A stretch of 64,000 nt of DNA, from contig NZ_CP159218.1 in assembly GCF_040438885.1 (NCBI RefSeq), positions 3,658,001-3,722,000 of the forward strand, read 5' to 3'. Made by a program: the position numbers and the translations under genes. Origin of the DNA: Nakamurella sp. A5-74. GTDB lineage: Bacteria > Actinomycetota > Actinomycetes > Mycobacteriales > Nakamurellaceae. Below are positions 16,781 to 26,206 of the stretch, piece after piece. The notes under the pieces are model-generated. The model did not search any database, was not told the DNA's origin, and worked only from the letters and a program-made list of their open reading frames with translations. The stretch's first letter is position 1. Each line of letters begins with the position of its first letter.

Positions 16781-18832
16781 TCAGCGCGGGGGCGGGGTGT
16801 CCCAGTCGTCCGCCGAATGCTTCGGTCCCAGCTCGTCGTTCCCGTCGGCGCCCGACCCGGAGGTCTGACCCGGGTCCGACTCGTCGGCGAACGGGTCGAA
16901 CTGCTGCGTCCCCGGCCCGGGGTCCGCCACAGCGCCGGCCGCAGGCCCCGCATCACCGGAACCGTCGGCGTCGTCGGCGAACGGGTCGAACTGCTGGGTT
17001 CCCGGCCCCGGACCGGCAGGAGGTTGCCCGGGAGCGAAGTCGGGAGTCCACGCCCCGGTCGCCGGACCCGGGTCGGCCATCGGCTTGCGAGCGCTGCCGG
17101 ATCCCGGCTGCTGAGGGTTGATCGCCTGGGTCGGCAGCCCACGCGGGTCGATCTGCTGGGTCGGTGCCGAGTCGATCGGATCGGTCGGCGGGGTGTACTG
17201 CTCGGCCTGCCGGTGGGAGAACAGGATCGGCCGCTGCGGGTCCTCGGCGTACTCGCCCAGACCGGCCGGCGGGGTCGGCGGTGCCGGGGTCGGCGGCATC
17301 GGGATCAGGCTCTGTGTCTCCGCCGCCGAGGCGAGCTGGCGCTCCCGGGCCTGCTGCTCCTTGAGCGCCTGCTGACGGTGCTGCCTGCCCATCAGGACAA
17401 CGGCCACCACCAGACCGGCGATCAGCAGCAGACCGAGGGTGATCCACAGCCACCAAGGTGTGCTGCTCGCCTGCACCGGCCCCGCACCGGCCCCGGTGGT
17501 CGTCACCGCGGTGCTCGAGGACGCGGTCGAAGACGATCTGCGGGAGCTGGACGTCGAGGATGCGGTCGTGCTCGAGGCAGTCGAACTCGGGGTGGTCGAA
17601 CTGGGCGACGGCGACGGCGTGGTGCTCGGCGCCGACACGGACGTCGACGACGAGGGCACGACGACCGCCAACACCTGGAAGTCGGCGACTCCCACCCGCA
17701 GCGACTCGGCCCCGTCGACCCGCAATGAGTACCGGGCCGCCGCGAAGTCAGTCGGCACCGCCCATTCGACGCGCACCAGCCCGCTGTCGTCGGCCGTCAG
17801 CTCCGGGAACCTCACCTGGGGGTTGCCTGCCAACGACACCGTCACCGTCTCCCCCGGGGTGAACCCGTCGAACACGACCACCTGGGTGGCGCCCGCCCGC
17901 ACCCGCGGCACCAGAATGCTGGCGGCCTCCACCGTCGTGGCAACGGGTGCGGTGGTGGTGGGGGTCGTCGAGGTGGGCGTGGTGGGGGTCGTCGACGTCG
18001 GGGTCGTCGACGTGGGGGTCGTCGACGTGGGGGTCGTCGACGTCGGGGTCGTCGACGTCGGGGTCGTCGACGTCGGGGTCGTCGACGTCGGGGTCGTCGA
18101 CGTCGGGGTCGTCGACGTGGGGGTCGTCGACGTGGGGGTGGTCGGAGTGGTGGGCGTGGTCGGAGTGGTCGGTGTCGTTGGGGTGGTCGGGGAGCTTGAC
18201 TGCCCCGACGAGGACCCGCCGGGAGCGTCGAAGGTCACCGGGACCAGCAGGCCCTGGTCGGAGCCCTGCTCACGGATGACGACCGAGCACTCCGCCGACT
18301 GGCAATCCGCTGCGGCATCAGCGATCCCGGGCAGCTGCAACGTCACCGAGAACTTTCCGTTGTCATCGATCGCGCCCTGGACCGGTCCGGGCGGCGTCGC
18401 GCCCTGGTCGCTGCTGATCACTGCCCAGGACGTGGTGGCGTTGTCGTCCGGGATCGGGCCACCGAGACACTGTGTGAGGTCCCGTGGGGCGTCCGAGTCG
18501 CGTTGGCAGACAGCGATCTCCAGGGAGAGCTGGGGGTCCAGCCCGGTGCCGGTGATCGTGATCGCGGTGCTTGCGTTCGGTGCGACCTTGATGTCGGTGG
18601 CCGGTTTGACGGTGAACTTGGCCCGACCGACCGAGGTGGTCGCGGGAGCTGCCACCGCTGCCGCCTGGACCTCGAGCTGGGTGGCCGGCCGGGCCTGCGC
18701 AGCGACCGGTGCGATCAGAGCAGCGACGACGAGGCCGCCCACCGCGAGCACTCCGGCGGCCGCCGTGACCCGGGACCGCGGTGACGCCGCGCGGCGGATC
18801 GCGTGCTGACTCACTCTGCGGTGCACTCGCAT
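16781..18832 (-). CDS. Membrane-anchored surface protein with neocarzinostatin-like domain and Thr/Pro/Ser repeats
   Basis: The 683-residue protein has a signal sequence (hydrophobic core about 23-43, cleavage near Ala-Gln-Ala), a neocarzinostatin-like domain (about 60-205; TVKPATDIKVAPN, TITGTGLDPQLSLEIAVCQRD, DCQSAECSVVIRE cysteine pairs), a TPTST repeat stalk (about 220-300), an Ig-like domain (about 310-400), a second Ser/Thr-rich stalk, one membrane helix (about 470-492) and a cytoplasmic Pro/Gln/Asp-rich tail with two GPGTQQFDPFAD copies. The ATG has a strong GAGGAAGG ribosome binding site. It is probably a cell-surface display or adhesion protein; the natural ligand is unknown. Confidence 0.75.
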   Translation of the reverse strand: MRVHRRVSQHAIRRAASPRSRVTAAAGVLAVGGLVVAALIAPVAAQARPATQLEVQAAAVAAPATTSVGRAKFTVKPATDIKVAPNASTAITITGTGLDPQLSLEIAVCQRDSDAPRDLTQCLGGPIPDDNATTSWAVISSDQGATPPGPVQGAIDDNGKFSVTLQLPGIADAAADCQSAECSVVIREQGSDQGLLVPVTFDAPGGSSSGQSSSPTTPTTPTTPTTPTTPTTPTSTTPTSTTPTSTTPTSTTPTSTTPTSTTPTSTTPTSTTPTSTTPTSTTPTTPTSTTPTTTAPVATTVEAASILVPRVRAGATQVVVFDGFTPGETVTVSLAGNPQVRFPELTADDSGLVRVEWAVPTDFAAARYSLRVDGAESLRVGVADFQVLAVVVPSSSTSVSAPSTTPSPSPSSTTPSSTASSTTASSTSSSRRSSSTASSSTAVTTTGAGAGPVQASSTPWWLWITLGLLLIAGLVVAVVLMGRQHRQQALKEQQARERQLASAAETQSLIPMPPTPAPPTPPAGLGEYAEDPQRPILFSHRQAEQYTPPTDPIDSAPTQQIDPRGLPTQAINPQQPGSGSARKPMADPGPATGAWTPDFAPGQPPAGPGPGTQQFDPFADDADGSGDAGPAAGAVADPGPGTQQFDPFADESDPGQTSGSGADGNDELGPKHSADDWDTPPPR
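17948..18185 (-). repeat. Coding tandem repeat (15-bp unit, TPTST)
   Basis: About ten copies of a 15-bp unit (GGGGTCGTCGACGTC and close variants on the + strand) flanked by TPT triplet repeats encode the stalk of the surface protein. The unit is a multiple of three, so copy-number changes by slippage alter stalk length without breaking the frame. Confidence 0.9.
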
Positions 18833-18995
18833 GCAGGTACCTTCCTCATCCGGTGGCGACCCGAGGAGAGGGGCACCACCGGACATTGTTCCCGATGCCA
18901 AGCGCGAGCCGTACCTGCCGCGCCTGGCAGGCAGGCGCGGCAGGGCGGGACCGAGCGGAGAAGGGTCGGGCTCGAGCAGGAACGGACCACCCGGA

Positions 18996-20426
18996 TCAGT
19001 TGAGGTCGGGCAGCTCCAGCAGCTCCGTCACCAGCGCTGCGATCGGCGAGCGCTCGGAGCGGGTCAGCGTGACGTGGGCGAAGAGCGGGTGCCCCTTGAG
19101 CGTCTCGATCACCGCGGCGATGCCGTCGTGCCGACCGACCCGCAGGTTGTCGCGCTGGGCCACGTCATGGGTGAGCACGACGCGTGAGTTGGTGCCGAGC
19201 CGCGACAGCACGGTCAGCAGCACATTGCGCTCCAGCGACTGGGCCTCGTCGACGATCACGAACGAATCGTGTAGCGAGCGACCGCGGATGTGGGTGAGCG
19301 GCAGTACCTCGAGCATCCCGCGGGCCATCACCTCCTCGATCACCGGCGGCGAGGCGATCGCCGAGAGGGTGTCGAAGACAGCCTGCGCCCAGGGGCCCAT
19401 CTTCTCGCCCTCACTGCCCGGCAGATAGCCCAGCTCCTGCCCGCCGACGGCGTACAGCGGCCGGAACACCACCACCTTGCGGTGCGCACGCTTCTCCATC
19501 ACCAACTCGAGGCCGGCACACAGAGCCAGCGCCGACTTGCCGGTGCCGGCCCGACCGCCGAGCGAGACGATGCCGACCTCGTCGTCCATCAGCAGGTCGA
19601 GGGCGATCCGCTGCTCGGCCGAGCGTCCGCGCAGTCCGAACGCCTCCTTCTCCCCCCTGACCAGTCGCAGCTGCTTTCCCGGAGTCACCCGTCCCAACGC
19701 AGAACCGTTGGGGCCGATCATTTTCACCCCGGTGTTGCACGGCATCTCGCGGATCTCGTCCAGATCGATCAGACCGCTGGAGTACAACGCATCCACGTTC
19801 TCCTTGGCCGTCTCGACGGTCTCCATGCCGGTCCAGCCGGACGGCAGGATGTCCTGTGCGCGGTACTCGTCGGCGGCCAGCCCGACCGAGGCCGCCTTGA
19901 CCCGCAGCGGCATGTCCTTGGAGACCAGGGTGACGTCCAGCCCCTCCGCCCGCAGGTTCATCGAGCAGGCAAGGATCCGGGAGTCGGCGGACGCATCGCG
20001 GAAGCCGGCCGGCAGCACGGCGGGGTCGGTGTGGTTGAGCTCGATGTGCACCGTGCCGCCCGCGTCGCCCACCGGGATCGGCCGGTCGAGCCGCTGGTGT
20101 TCGATCCGCAGGTCGTCCAGCAACCGCAGTGCCTGCCTGGCGAAGTACCCGAGCTCGGGATGGTGCCGCTTGTCCTCCAGTTCACCGATCACCACCAGCG
20201 GGATGATCACCGAGTGTTCGGCGAACTTCGTGATCGCCCACGGGTCCGCCAGCAGGACGGATGTGTCGATCACATAGGTCCGGCGTCCTGGTTCCGCTGC
20301 CCGGCCGGCGCGGCGGGCGGTCCGACTGGGATTGCGTGGTGCGCGCTTCCCGGCGGCGGGGGCGGGCTGCTCTGCCGTCGGATCGGCAGCGGCGGACGGG
20401 GACTGGGTCGAGCGACGAGCAGGCAC
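18996..20426 (-). CDS. phoH2: PhoH2-type protein: PIN nuclease domain fused to PhoH ATPase
   Basis: The 476-residue protein has a ~50-residue Ala/Pro/Arg-rich tail, an N-terminal PIN domain ([13 protein letters not shown], about 50-165) and a C-terminal PhoH P-loop domain with Walker [14 protein letters not shown] (about 285), Walker [13 protein letters not shown] (about 390) and LTRSERSPI near the end. Mycobacterial PhoH2 (Rv1095) is an RNA helicase/RNase acting with a small antitoxin, PhoAT. I found no convincing phoAT-like frame upstream (20427-20669), though a very small one could be missed. Confidence 0.93.
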   Translation of the reverse strand: MPARRSTQSPSAAADPTAEQPAPAAGKRAPRNPSRTARRAGRAAEPGRRTYVIDTSVLLADPWAITKFAEHSVIIPLVVIGELEDKRHHPELGYFARQALRLLDDLRIEHQRLDRPIPVGDAGGTVHIELNHTDPAVLPAGFRDASADSRILACSMNLRAEGLDVTLVSKDMPLRVKAASVGLAADEYRAQDILPSGWTGMETVETAKENVDALYSSGLIDLDEIREMPCNTGVKMIGPNGSALGRVTPGKQLRLVRGEKEAFGLRGRSAEQRIALDLLMDDEVGIVSLGGRAGTGKSALALCAGLELVMEKRAHRKVVVFRPLYAVGGQELGYLPGSEGEKMGPWAQAVFDTLSAIASPPVIEEVMARGMLEVLPLTHIRGRSLHDSFVIVDEAQSLERNVLLTVLSRLGTNSRVVLTHDVAQRDNLRVGRHDGIAAVIETLKGHPLFAHVTLTRSERSPIAALVTELLELPDLN

Positions 20427-20669
20427 GTGTCGGCTCCTGGTGGATGCTGGATTCCGCGCATCCGTGACATCAAGGTGGCCGGTGGGCCCCGATCGGGGAC
20501 GACTCCAGTGACTACTGGCGTCGGCTCCCGCGAGGGCCCGGTACCGGCCCCCTTCTGTGAAGAGCGTTGCGCTCCATCATTTTTCGGGGCCTCCCGTGCG
20601 GTCCGCTTCCCCACGGCCCGCACTGCCGAAATTACGCGCGCAGTCCCCGGAACCCGGAGCGACACGCAT

Positions 20670-22346
20670 TCACGTCCGGTTAACTTCAGGTTGCGCGTCG
20701 GGAGTGGTCGGCGTCCACCGGGGCAGCACCACCGTGGTGGTGAGGCCGCCGCCCGGGGTGTGCCCGGCCAGCACCCGGCCACGATGCGAACGGACGATGG
20801 CCGCGACGATCGACAACCCCAGCCCGGTGCCGCCCTTGATCCGGCTGCGCGATGCGTCGACCCGGTAGAACCGGTCGAACAGCTTCGGCAGTTCGGCGCC
20901 GGAGACACCCGGACCGTTGTCGGCGACCGTCACGGTGAGCTCGCCGAGACCGGAGGAGAGGGTGACGGTGGCCGTGGTGCCGGGGTCGGTGTGGGTGCGG
21001 ACGTTGCCCAACAGGTTCGCGAACAACTGGTGCAGACGCAACCGGTCGCCCTGCACCAGGTCGGCGCCACGCGTATCGGCGCCGACAAGGCGCCAGATGC
21101 GGGTCTGGTCGATGACGGCGGCATCGTCGACGACCCCGGTGAGCACGTCGGACAGGTCGACGACCTCCCGGCGGGTGTCGGACTCCGCGTCGGCCTGCAC
21201 GAGCATCAGCAGGTCGCCGACCAACGCGCCCATCCGTTCCGATTCGAAGCCCATCCGCGCCATCGCCCGGGTGACAGCCGCCTCGTCGGGCAGCGCACCG
21301 GCGCGGTAGAGATCGGTGTACCCCCGGACTGCGGCGACCGGGGTGCGCAACTCGTGCGAGGCATCGGCCAGGAACTGCCGCATGCGGATCTCGTTGGCGT
21401 CCCGCTCCGCGATCAACGTCGAGATGCCGTCCAACATCCCGTTGAACGCGAACCCGAGCCGGCCGACCTCGGTACCGGGGTCGCCGGGATACACCCGTCG
21501 ATCCAGATCACCGCCGGCGATGTCATCGGCCGCGGTGGCCATCGCCTCCAGCGGCCGCAGCTCCCGGCGGATGATGACGCTCGCCGTCGTTCCCAGGAGC
21601 ACCAGCAGCGCGAGGCTGATCAGCAGCTCGGTGAACACCACACTGCCGACCGCTTTAGTCACGTCGGCGAGCGGCACCCAGAACACGAGGAACGCCGTGT
21701 GTCCCGTCGGATCGACACCCTGGTACGCCAGGGCGCGGAACGTGCCCTGACCATCTGCATCCCGCACGGTCTCCGGAGTCGACGTCGACGGGCTTTTTCC
21801 GACCAGCGGGTTCGCGCTCTCGTCGCTCGCCAACGGCAGGATGACGACGTTGCCGGACGTGTAGACCGCAGTGACGCCCACCTCGCTCTTGGCGAAAGGG
21901 CCCGCCTGGATCTGCGTGAACAGATCCCCGCCCCTGCCGTCGAGAGCGGAGATCTGGCTCCGCAGCGCCAGGTCCTTGGACTCCATCAGGCTGGACCGCA
22001 CGTTCAGCGGGATCAGGATGTCGACCGCGACGAGTGCGATCGCCGCGACCCCGAGCACCAGCGCGATCAACCTCGTGCGCAGGGTGAACCGACGCTCCGT
22101 GTCGCCGGGCTCACCGGTCTGGTCGACAGGCTCACCGACGTCGAAGTCCTCGGCCGGCGGCCAGTCGCCGCTCCCCGGCGCGCCTTCGGGACCGATCTCG
22201 GTCACGATCGGGATCGGGCCGGTGACCGCGTCCTCGATGCGGGCCCGCGCTCGCTTCGTCAGCGACAGCGGCGCCTCGTCGGTCGATCCGGCGGACTCGA
22301 CCTGATCGCCGCGACCCGATTCGTCCAGGGTCGGATCACCACGCAC
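20670..22346 (-). CDS. Membrane sensor histidine kinase (MprB-like)
   Basis: The 558-residue protein has an unusually long acidic cytoplasmic N-terminus (~85 residues), two membrane helices (about 88-110 and 235-258) enclosing a ~125-residue extracytoplasmic sensor, a HAMP linker, the H-box SHELRTPVAA with His at about 331, and the ATP-binding N/G boxes VTVADNGPGV, LFDRFYRVD and GGTGLGLSIV. It starts six bases after the response-regulator stop, so the two form one operon. The sensor loop shows no known ligand fold. Envelope stress sensing, as for MprB, is an inference. Confidence 0.92.
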   Translation of the reverse strand: MRGDPTLDESGRGDQVESAGSTDEAPLSLTKRARARIEDAVTGPIPIVTEIGPEGAPGSGDWPPAEDFDVGEPVDQTGEPGDTERRFTLRTRLIALVLGVAAIALVAVDILIPLNVRSSLMESKDLALRSQISALDGRGGDLFTQIQAGPFAKSEVGVTAVYTSGNVVILPLASDESANPLVGKSPSTSTPETVRDADGQGTFRALAYQGVDPTGHTAFLVFWVPLADVTKAVGSVVFTELLISLALLVLLGTTASVIIRRELRPLEAMATAADDIAGGDLDRRVYPGDPGTEVGRLGFAFNGMLDGISTLIAERDANEIRMRQFLADASHELRTPVAAVRGYTDLYRAGALPDEAAVTRAMARMGFESERMGALVGDLLMLVQADAESDTRREVVDLSDVLTGVVDDAAVIDQTRIWRLVGADTRGADLVQGDRLRLHQLFANLLGNVRTHTDPGTTATVTLSSGLGELTVTVADNGPGVSGAELPKLFDRFYRVDASRSRIKGGTGLGLSIVAAIVRSHRGRVLAGHTPGGGLTTTVVLPRWTPTTPDAQPEVNRT

Positions 22347-22352
22347 AGCAGG

Positions 22353-23072
22353 TCACCGAGCGCTGTCGTGCGTGGCGCTCCGCCGCGGCGCGCGCAGCAC
22401 GTAGCCGAACCCGCGGTGGGTGTGGATCAGCGGCTCGAGACCGTCGAGATCGACCTTGCGGCGCAGGTAGGAGATGTAGGTGGCGACCACCGAGTCGTCA
22501 CCGTAGAAGTCCGGCCCCCAGACGGCGTCCAACAGCTGACGCCTGGACAGCACGACACCGGAGTTGTGCATGAGGTGCCGCAGCATCTTGTACTCGGTCG
22601 GTGCCAGGTCGATCTCCTGGCCCGCGCGGGTCACCTGGTAGGTGTCGGGGTCCAGGACGAGGTCGGCGACGATCAGCTGACCGTCACTCTCGTTCTCCGG
22701 ACGCACCCGCCGCAGCACGGCGCTGACCCTCGCCGCCAGCTCTTCCAGACCGAACGGCTTGGTCACGTAGTCGTCGCCGCCGGCCTGCAGGCCGGCGATC
22801 TTGTCGGCAGGCGTGTCCCGCGCGGACAGGAACACCACCCCGGCGTCGACGCCCGCAGCCCGGACCCGCCGCATCACCTCGAGACCGTCGAAGTCCGGCA
22901 GCATGACGTCCAGGATGATCAGGTCGGGCTGCGCGTCGACCGCTGCGCGGACCGCCTCCCTGCCGGTGGCGGCGACGCTCACCTCGTAGCCGAGGAACCG
23001 CATCGAGGTTGCGACGATGTCCTGCAGGGAGGGCTCGTCGTCGACCACCAGAAGTCGCGCACCGGTCGGCAT
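22353..23072 (-). CDS. OmpR/PhoB-family response regulator (MprA/TrcR-like)
   Basis: The 239-residue protein has a receiver domain with the acidic pocket VVDDEP, phospho-acceptor Asp55 (LIILDVMLP), Ser83 (FLSARD) and Lys105 (YVTKPF), and a C-terminal winged helix (RRQLLDAVWGPDFYGDDSVVATYISYLRRKV; HTHRGFGYVL). It is first in the operon with the histidine kinase. An AGGGGACC ribosome binding site precedes the ATG. The 181-base gap to uppS should hold its promoter, but no clear operator is visible. Confidence 0.95.
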   Translation of the reverse strand: MPTGARLLVVDDEPSLQDIVATSMRFLGYEVSVAATGREAVRAAVDAQPDLIILDVMLPDFDGLEVMRRVRAAGVDAGVVFLSARDTPADKIAGLQAGGDDYVTKPFGLEELAARVSAVLRRVRPENESDGQLIVADLVLDPDTYQVTRAGQEIDLAPTEYKMLRHLMHNSGVVLSRRQLLDAVWGPDFYGDDSVVATYISYLRRKVDLDGLEPLIHTHRGFGYVLRAPRRSATHDSAR

Positions 23073-23253
23073 GTCGAGGTCCCCTTCGCAGTTCGTCCCG
23101 CGGGTCCTGCTCGGCAGTCGCCGCAGGCACCCACGTCACCCGTGATCCGGGCTCAGCCCATCATCCCAGTACCCACGACCGATGGCCGTCCGGTGGGAGC
23201 TGCATGAGTGTCGACTCCGGTTCTCGGAGTCCGAGGATGTGGGCCGCTGGACG

Positions 23254-24021
23254 TCAGGCGCCGAAGCGGCGGTGCCGAGCCGCGTAGTCGCGCAGCGCCC
23301 GGAGGAAGTCGACGCGCCGGAAGTCCGGCCAGTACGCCTCACAGAACCAGTACTCCGAGTGCGCGCTCTGCCACAACAGGAAGCCGGACAACCGCTGCTC
23401 CCCCGAGGTCCTGATCACCAGGTCGGGGTCGGGCTGCCCCGAGGTGTAGAGGTGCTCGCCGATCCGCTCGATCGTCACCCGCTCGGCGAGTTCCGCTGCG
23501 GTGGCCCCGGCCTCGACCGATTCGTCGATCAGCGCCCGCACCGCATCGACGATCTCCTGACGCCCGCCGTAGCCGACCGCGATGTTGACCTGCAGCCCGG
23601 TGCGGTCACGGGTGCGAAGCTCCGCGGCGGCGAGCCGGGCAGCGACGGCCTGCGGCAGCAGATCCATCGACCCGACCACCCGCAGCCGCCACCCGGTGCC
23701 CGGCGCCGAGAGCTCGTCGGCGACATCGGGGATGACCTGCAACAACGTCGCGACCTCGTCGTCCTCGCGACGCAGGTTGTCGGTGGACAGCAGCCACAGG
23801 GTCACGGTGCCGATCCCTGCGGCACGGCACCAGACGAGCAGGTCGGCGATGTGTTGCGCGCCTACGACGTGCCCGTGCGAGACGTTCTCGAACCCAGCCT
23901 TGCGGGCCCAGCGCCGGTTGCCGTCGAGCATGACGCCGACGTGGTGCGGGATCTGCGCCCCGATCAGTTCCCTGGTCAGTTTCCGCTCATAGACCCGGTA
24001 GAGAAGGGCGGGGAGTCGCAC
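23254..24021 (-). CDS. uppS: cis-Prenyltransferase (UppS family, short-chain Z-FPP synthase type)
   Basis: The 255-residue protein has the family motifs HHVGVMLDGNRRWAR with catalytic Asp33, and RTSGEQRLSGFLLWQSAHSEYWF near the C-terminus. It condenses isopentenyl diphosphate units in cis to make polyprenyl diphosphates for cell-wall lipid carriers. Position next to hemolysin III mirrors Rv1086, a Z,E-farnesyl diphosphate synthase, so a short-chain product is possible. The GTG start follows TAGGGT by six bases (leaderless). Substrate supply links it to ispH. Confidence 0.94.
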   Translation of the reverse strand: MRLPALLYRVYERKLTRELIGAQIPHHVGVMLDGNRRWARKAGFENVSHGHVVGAQHIADLLVWCRAAGIGTVTLWLLSTDNLRREDDEVATLLQVIPDVADELSAPGTGWRLRVVGSMDLLPQAVAARLAAAELRTRDRTGLQVNIAVGYGGRQEIVDAVRALIDESVEAGATAAELAERVTIERIGEHLYTSGQPDPDLVIRTSGEQRLSGFLLWQSAHSEYWFCEAYWPDFRRVDFLRALRDYAARHRRFGA

Positions 24022-24033
24022 AGCGCCACCCTA
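24022..24033 (-). promoter_or_regulatory. Leaderless -10 box of uppS
   Basis: On the reverse strand TAGGGT (24033-24028), then GGCGCT, then the GTG at 24021. This supports both the start choice and an own promoter for uppS. Confidence 0.55.
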
Positions 24034-24056
24034 CCGATCCGTGGCGCCGCCGCCTC

Positions 24057-24572
24057 TCAGCCGCTCGGAAGCCCGCGGTCCCGTAGGCCGGCGGCGGAGC
24101 TCGGCCCATCACCCACGGTGCATTCGAAGGTACGTCGGCCATCCAGGTGACGCCGGTAGATCGTCATCGATCGCGCCCACCCCTCGACGACCAAGCCCGT
24201 CGCCCGGGCCAGCATGTGCTTGGCCTCGGACCCTGCTGGTCGTCGCCCGATGGTCATGTGGGGGACGAAGTCTGCAGGCAGAGGAAGCTGTAGTGCTCCA
24301 TACGACCTGCGGTGCAGGTCGACGATGTGCTCATCACCCACGTCGGCCGTGAGGAACAGGTACTCGCCCTCCCACAGCGACGGAGTTCCGAAACGCACCG
24401 GAAACGGCTCCATGGAGAGCGTGCGAAGGGCCTCGAGATCGTTCACCTCGGAGAAGGGGAAGACGATCGTGATGTGGGCCGCAACCGAGTCCGCGAGCGG
24501 ATCCCACTGAACACGGAACTGTTCGACCTCCGTCAGGTCGGCATCCGGGAAGATGGCGCCCACCAGGCTCAT
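24057..24572 (-). CDS. 2H phosphoesterase (2'-5' RNA ligase-like protein)
   Basis: The 171-residue protein has the two HxT motifs that define the 2H superfamily: HIT (His33, Thr35; AAHITIVFPF) and HMT (His105, Thr107; FVPHMTIGRR). Members hydrolyse cyclic phosphates at RNA ends or in small nucleotides. TAGCCT lies six bases before the ATG (leaderless). It sits 35 bases upstream of uppS in the same direction and is not part of the mycobacterial gene order, so it looks like an insertion. Confidence 0.85.
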   Translation of the reverse strand: MSLVGAIFPDADLTEVEQFRVQWDPLADSVAAHITIVFPFSEVNDLEALRTLSMEPFPVRFGTPSLWEGEYLFLTADVGDEHIVDLHRRSYGALQLPLPADFVPHMTIGRRPAGSEAKHMLARATGLVVEGWARSMTIYRRHLDGRRTFECTVGDGPSSAAGLRDRGLPSG

Positions 24573-24584
24573 GGTCGCAGGCTA
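24573..24584 (-). promoter_or_regulatory. Leaderless -10 box of the 2H phosphoesterase gene
   Basis: Reverse-strand TAGCCT (24584-24579) followed by GCGACC and the ATG at 24572. Confidence 0.55.
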
Positions 24585-24704
24585 GCGGCCCCGGGACGCT
24601 GAATGTCGAACGATTGCTGAATGAGGCGCCCGACATCCTGACCCCGTGCTGAGCATGGCAGAGATGCGGACATGATCGTCATCTGGAATGGCCTGCAGCT
24701 GAAC

Positions 24705-24716
24705 TAGATTGGACGG
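24705..24716 (+). promoter_or_regulatory. Leaderless -10 box of the HIT gene
   Basis: TAGATT (24705-24710), GGACGG, GTG at 24717. This favours the GTG over the downstream in-frame ATG at 24750. Confidence 0.55.
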
Positions 24717-25187
24717 GTGCCGTGGTGGTCAGAGCGGAGCTGGGAACGGATGACTGCTGGCGTCGACTGCGGTCTGTGCGCAGACGCCTCTGAGCCCCTC
24801 AACCTGCACAGTGTGCTCGTCACAGAGCTGCCGACCAGCTACGTACGCCTGGTACGAAACCAGAGTCAGACCGGTTACTGCGTAGTCATTTTGGAAGACC
24901 ACGTCACTGAGCTCCACCATCTCGAACCCCGAGAGCTGACGGCGTTCTGGATGGAAGTTGCGGTCACCAGTCGCGCCATCGCGGAGCTGTTCTCACCCGT
25001 CAAGTTGAACCATCTGTCGATGGGCCATCGATGTCCGCACCTCCACTGCCATGTCTATCCCCAGTACCAGCACAACGATCCCTTTCAGAACGTTGACATC
25101 AGTGCCGGTGACACTCGCCCGACCGTTGAATGTCTGCGCGTCCGTGCCGCTTCGATCGAAGCCCGCATCCATGGATTGCTCACCTGA
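24717..25187 (+). CDS. HIT-family nucleotide-binding protein
   Basis: The 156-residue protein has the histidine triad HLHCHVYP (His108, His110, His112), the signature of nucleotidyl hydrolases/transferases, after an N-terminal CGLCADA cysteine pair. HIT proteins cleave nucleotide-phosphoramidates or dinucleoside polyphosphates. Codon use is visibly less GC-rich than that of neighbours (for example GTAGTCATTTTGGAAGAC), suggesting transfer. It is divergent from the 2H phosphoesterase gene and interrupts the conserved uppS-hemolysin III neighbourhood. Start 24717 rests on the TAGATT box; ATG 24750 is the alternative. Confidence 0.85.
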   Translation: MPWWSERSWERMTAGVDCGLCADASEPLNLHSVLVTELPTSYVRLVRNQSQTGYCVVILEDHVTELHHLEPRELTAFWMEVAVTSRAIAELFSPVKLNHLSMGHRCPHLHCHVYPQYQHNDPFQNVDISAGDTRPTVECLRVRAASIEARIHGLLT

Positions 25188-25469
25188 GTCGTGTTCGTCA
25201 GGTCTCTGCGAACCCTCCAGTCGTCCCATCGGCAGAGCTTGTGGATGACGGTGGACCGGAGCGCGCGGTAGTCCGCGATGCTCTCCGATCGCGAACGCGC
25301 CGCGTCGGAGTGGGTCGCGGGCGCCGTTGTCGGACGACCGATCCGAAGGTGTCCTGGCTCAGTTCCCGGGCCCGGATCTGCGTCCTCGGGCCACCGCCGC
25401 CGACGTGCCGGCTGTGAGCCCTGTCCGGGCCCCTGGCGAACTGACCGCATCACGCCGCATCATGGACAC
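25188..25469. other. Intergenic region without recognisable gene
   Basis: 282 bases between the HIT and hemolysin III genes. No plausible coding frame, repeat or RNA structure is evident. The CATCAT hexamer at 25458-25463, six bases before the ATG at 25470, may be the -10 of the hemolysin III gene. Confidence 0.5.
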
Positions 25470-26156
25470 ATGTCTTCGTTGGCACCTGCTGCGCCCGGAA
25501 CGGACGCCCCTGTGGCGTCGACCAGACCGCGCGCTCGCGGCTGGATCCATCTCTACTCGGCCTTCGTCGCCGGCGTGGTCGGGATCGCGTTGATCGTGGT
25601 CGCGGCCACCACGAACGGCTTCGCCGCCGCGGTCGCCAGCACCATCTACACGCTGACGATCATCGGGCTGTTCACCATCAGCGCCACCTACCACCTGCAC
25701 ACCTGGGTGTCGCCGCGGGCGCGGACCTGGATGAAACGGGCCGATCATTCGATGATCTTCCTGTTCATCGCCGGCACGTACACCCCGATCGCCGTGCTGG
25801 CGTTGCCGATGCCGACCAGGGTCTGGGTGCTGGCGATCGCCTGGGGCGGGGCGTTGCTGGGCGTTGCGCTGAAGATGCTGAGGCCGCACGCGCCGCGCTG
25901 GCTCGGGGTGCCGATCTATCTCGCGCTCGGCTGGGTGGCCGTTTTCGTCATCCCGGATCTCGCGCGGGCCGGTACCGCTCCGCTGGTGTTGATCCTGGCT
26001 GGCGGGCTGATGTACACGATCGGCGCGATCTGTTACGGCACCCGCCGGCCCAATCCGTGGCCGGGGACGTTCGGCTACCACGAGGTGTTCCACGCCCTGG
26101 TCTCGCTGGCCGCTGCCTGCCACGCCATCGCGATCTGGCTGATCGTCCTCCGCTGA
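25470..26156 (+). CDS. Hemolysin III/TrhA (PAQR-family) membrane protein
   Basis: The 228-residue protein has about seven membrane segments and PAQR/hemolysin III motifs: the SATYHLH motif (SxxxH) after TM2, the DHSMIFLFIAGTYTPI region, and the C-terminal HEVFHALVSLAAACHAIAIW with His residues that would bind zinc. Bacterial TrhA proteins affect membrane energetics. It corresponds to Rv1085c. Start ATG 25470 is chosen over an upstream frame because the conserved part begins at GWIHLYSAFVAG. Confidence 0.88.
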   Translation: MSSLAPAAPGTDAPVASTRPRARGWIHLYSAFVAGVVGIALIVVAATTNGFAAAVASTIYTLTIIGLFTISATYHLHTWVSPRARTWMKRADHSMIFLFIAGTYTPIAVLALPMPTRVWVLAIAWGGALLGVALKMLRPHAPRWLGVPIYLALGWVAVFVIPDLARAGTAPLVLILAGGLMYTIGAICYGTRRPNPWPGTFGYHEVFHALVSLAAACHAIAIWLIVLR

Positions 26157-26206
26157 GGCGGTTGCGCGCACTGATGGTCATGCGGTGCGACCCGAAAGGA
26201 CAAGCC

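Noticed and set aside
17948..18185. Possible CRISPR array (short direct repeats)
   Set aside because: The repeats are 15 bp, contiguous without unique spacers, in frame and encode a TPTST stalk; no cas genes are near.
20562..20580. GAGCG-TTG-CGCTC hairpin followed by TTTTT on the + strand
   Set aside because: It looks like a terminator, but no + strand gene ends upstream; it lies in the gap between the - strand histidine kinase and phoH2 genes, so the orientation does not fit.
19290..23207. A 1305-codon open frame on the + strand
   Set aside because: It is antisense to phoH2, the histidine kinase and the response regulator, all of which have clear motifs; its Arg/Gln/His-rich composition is typical of shadow frames in GC-rich DNA.
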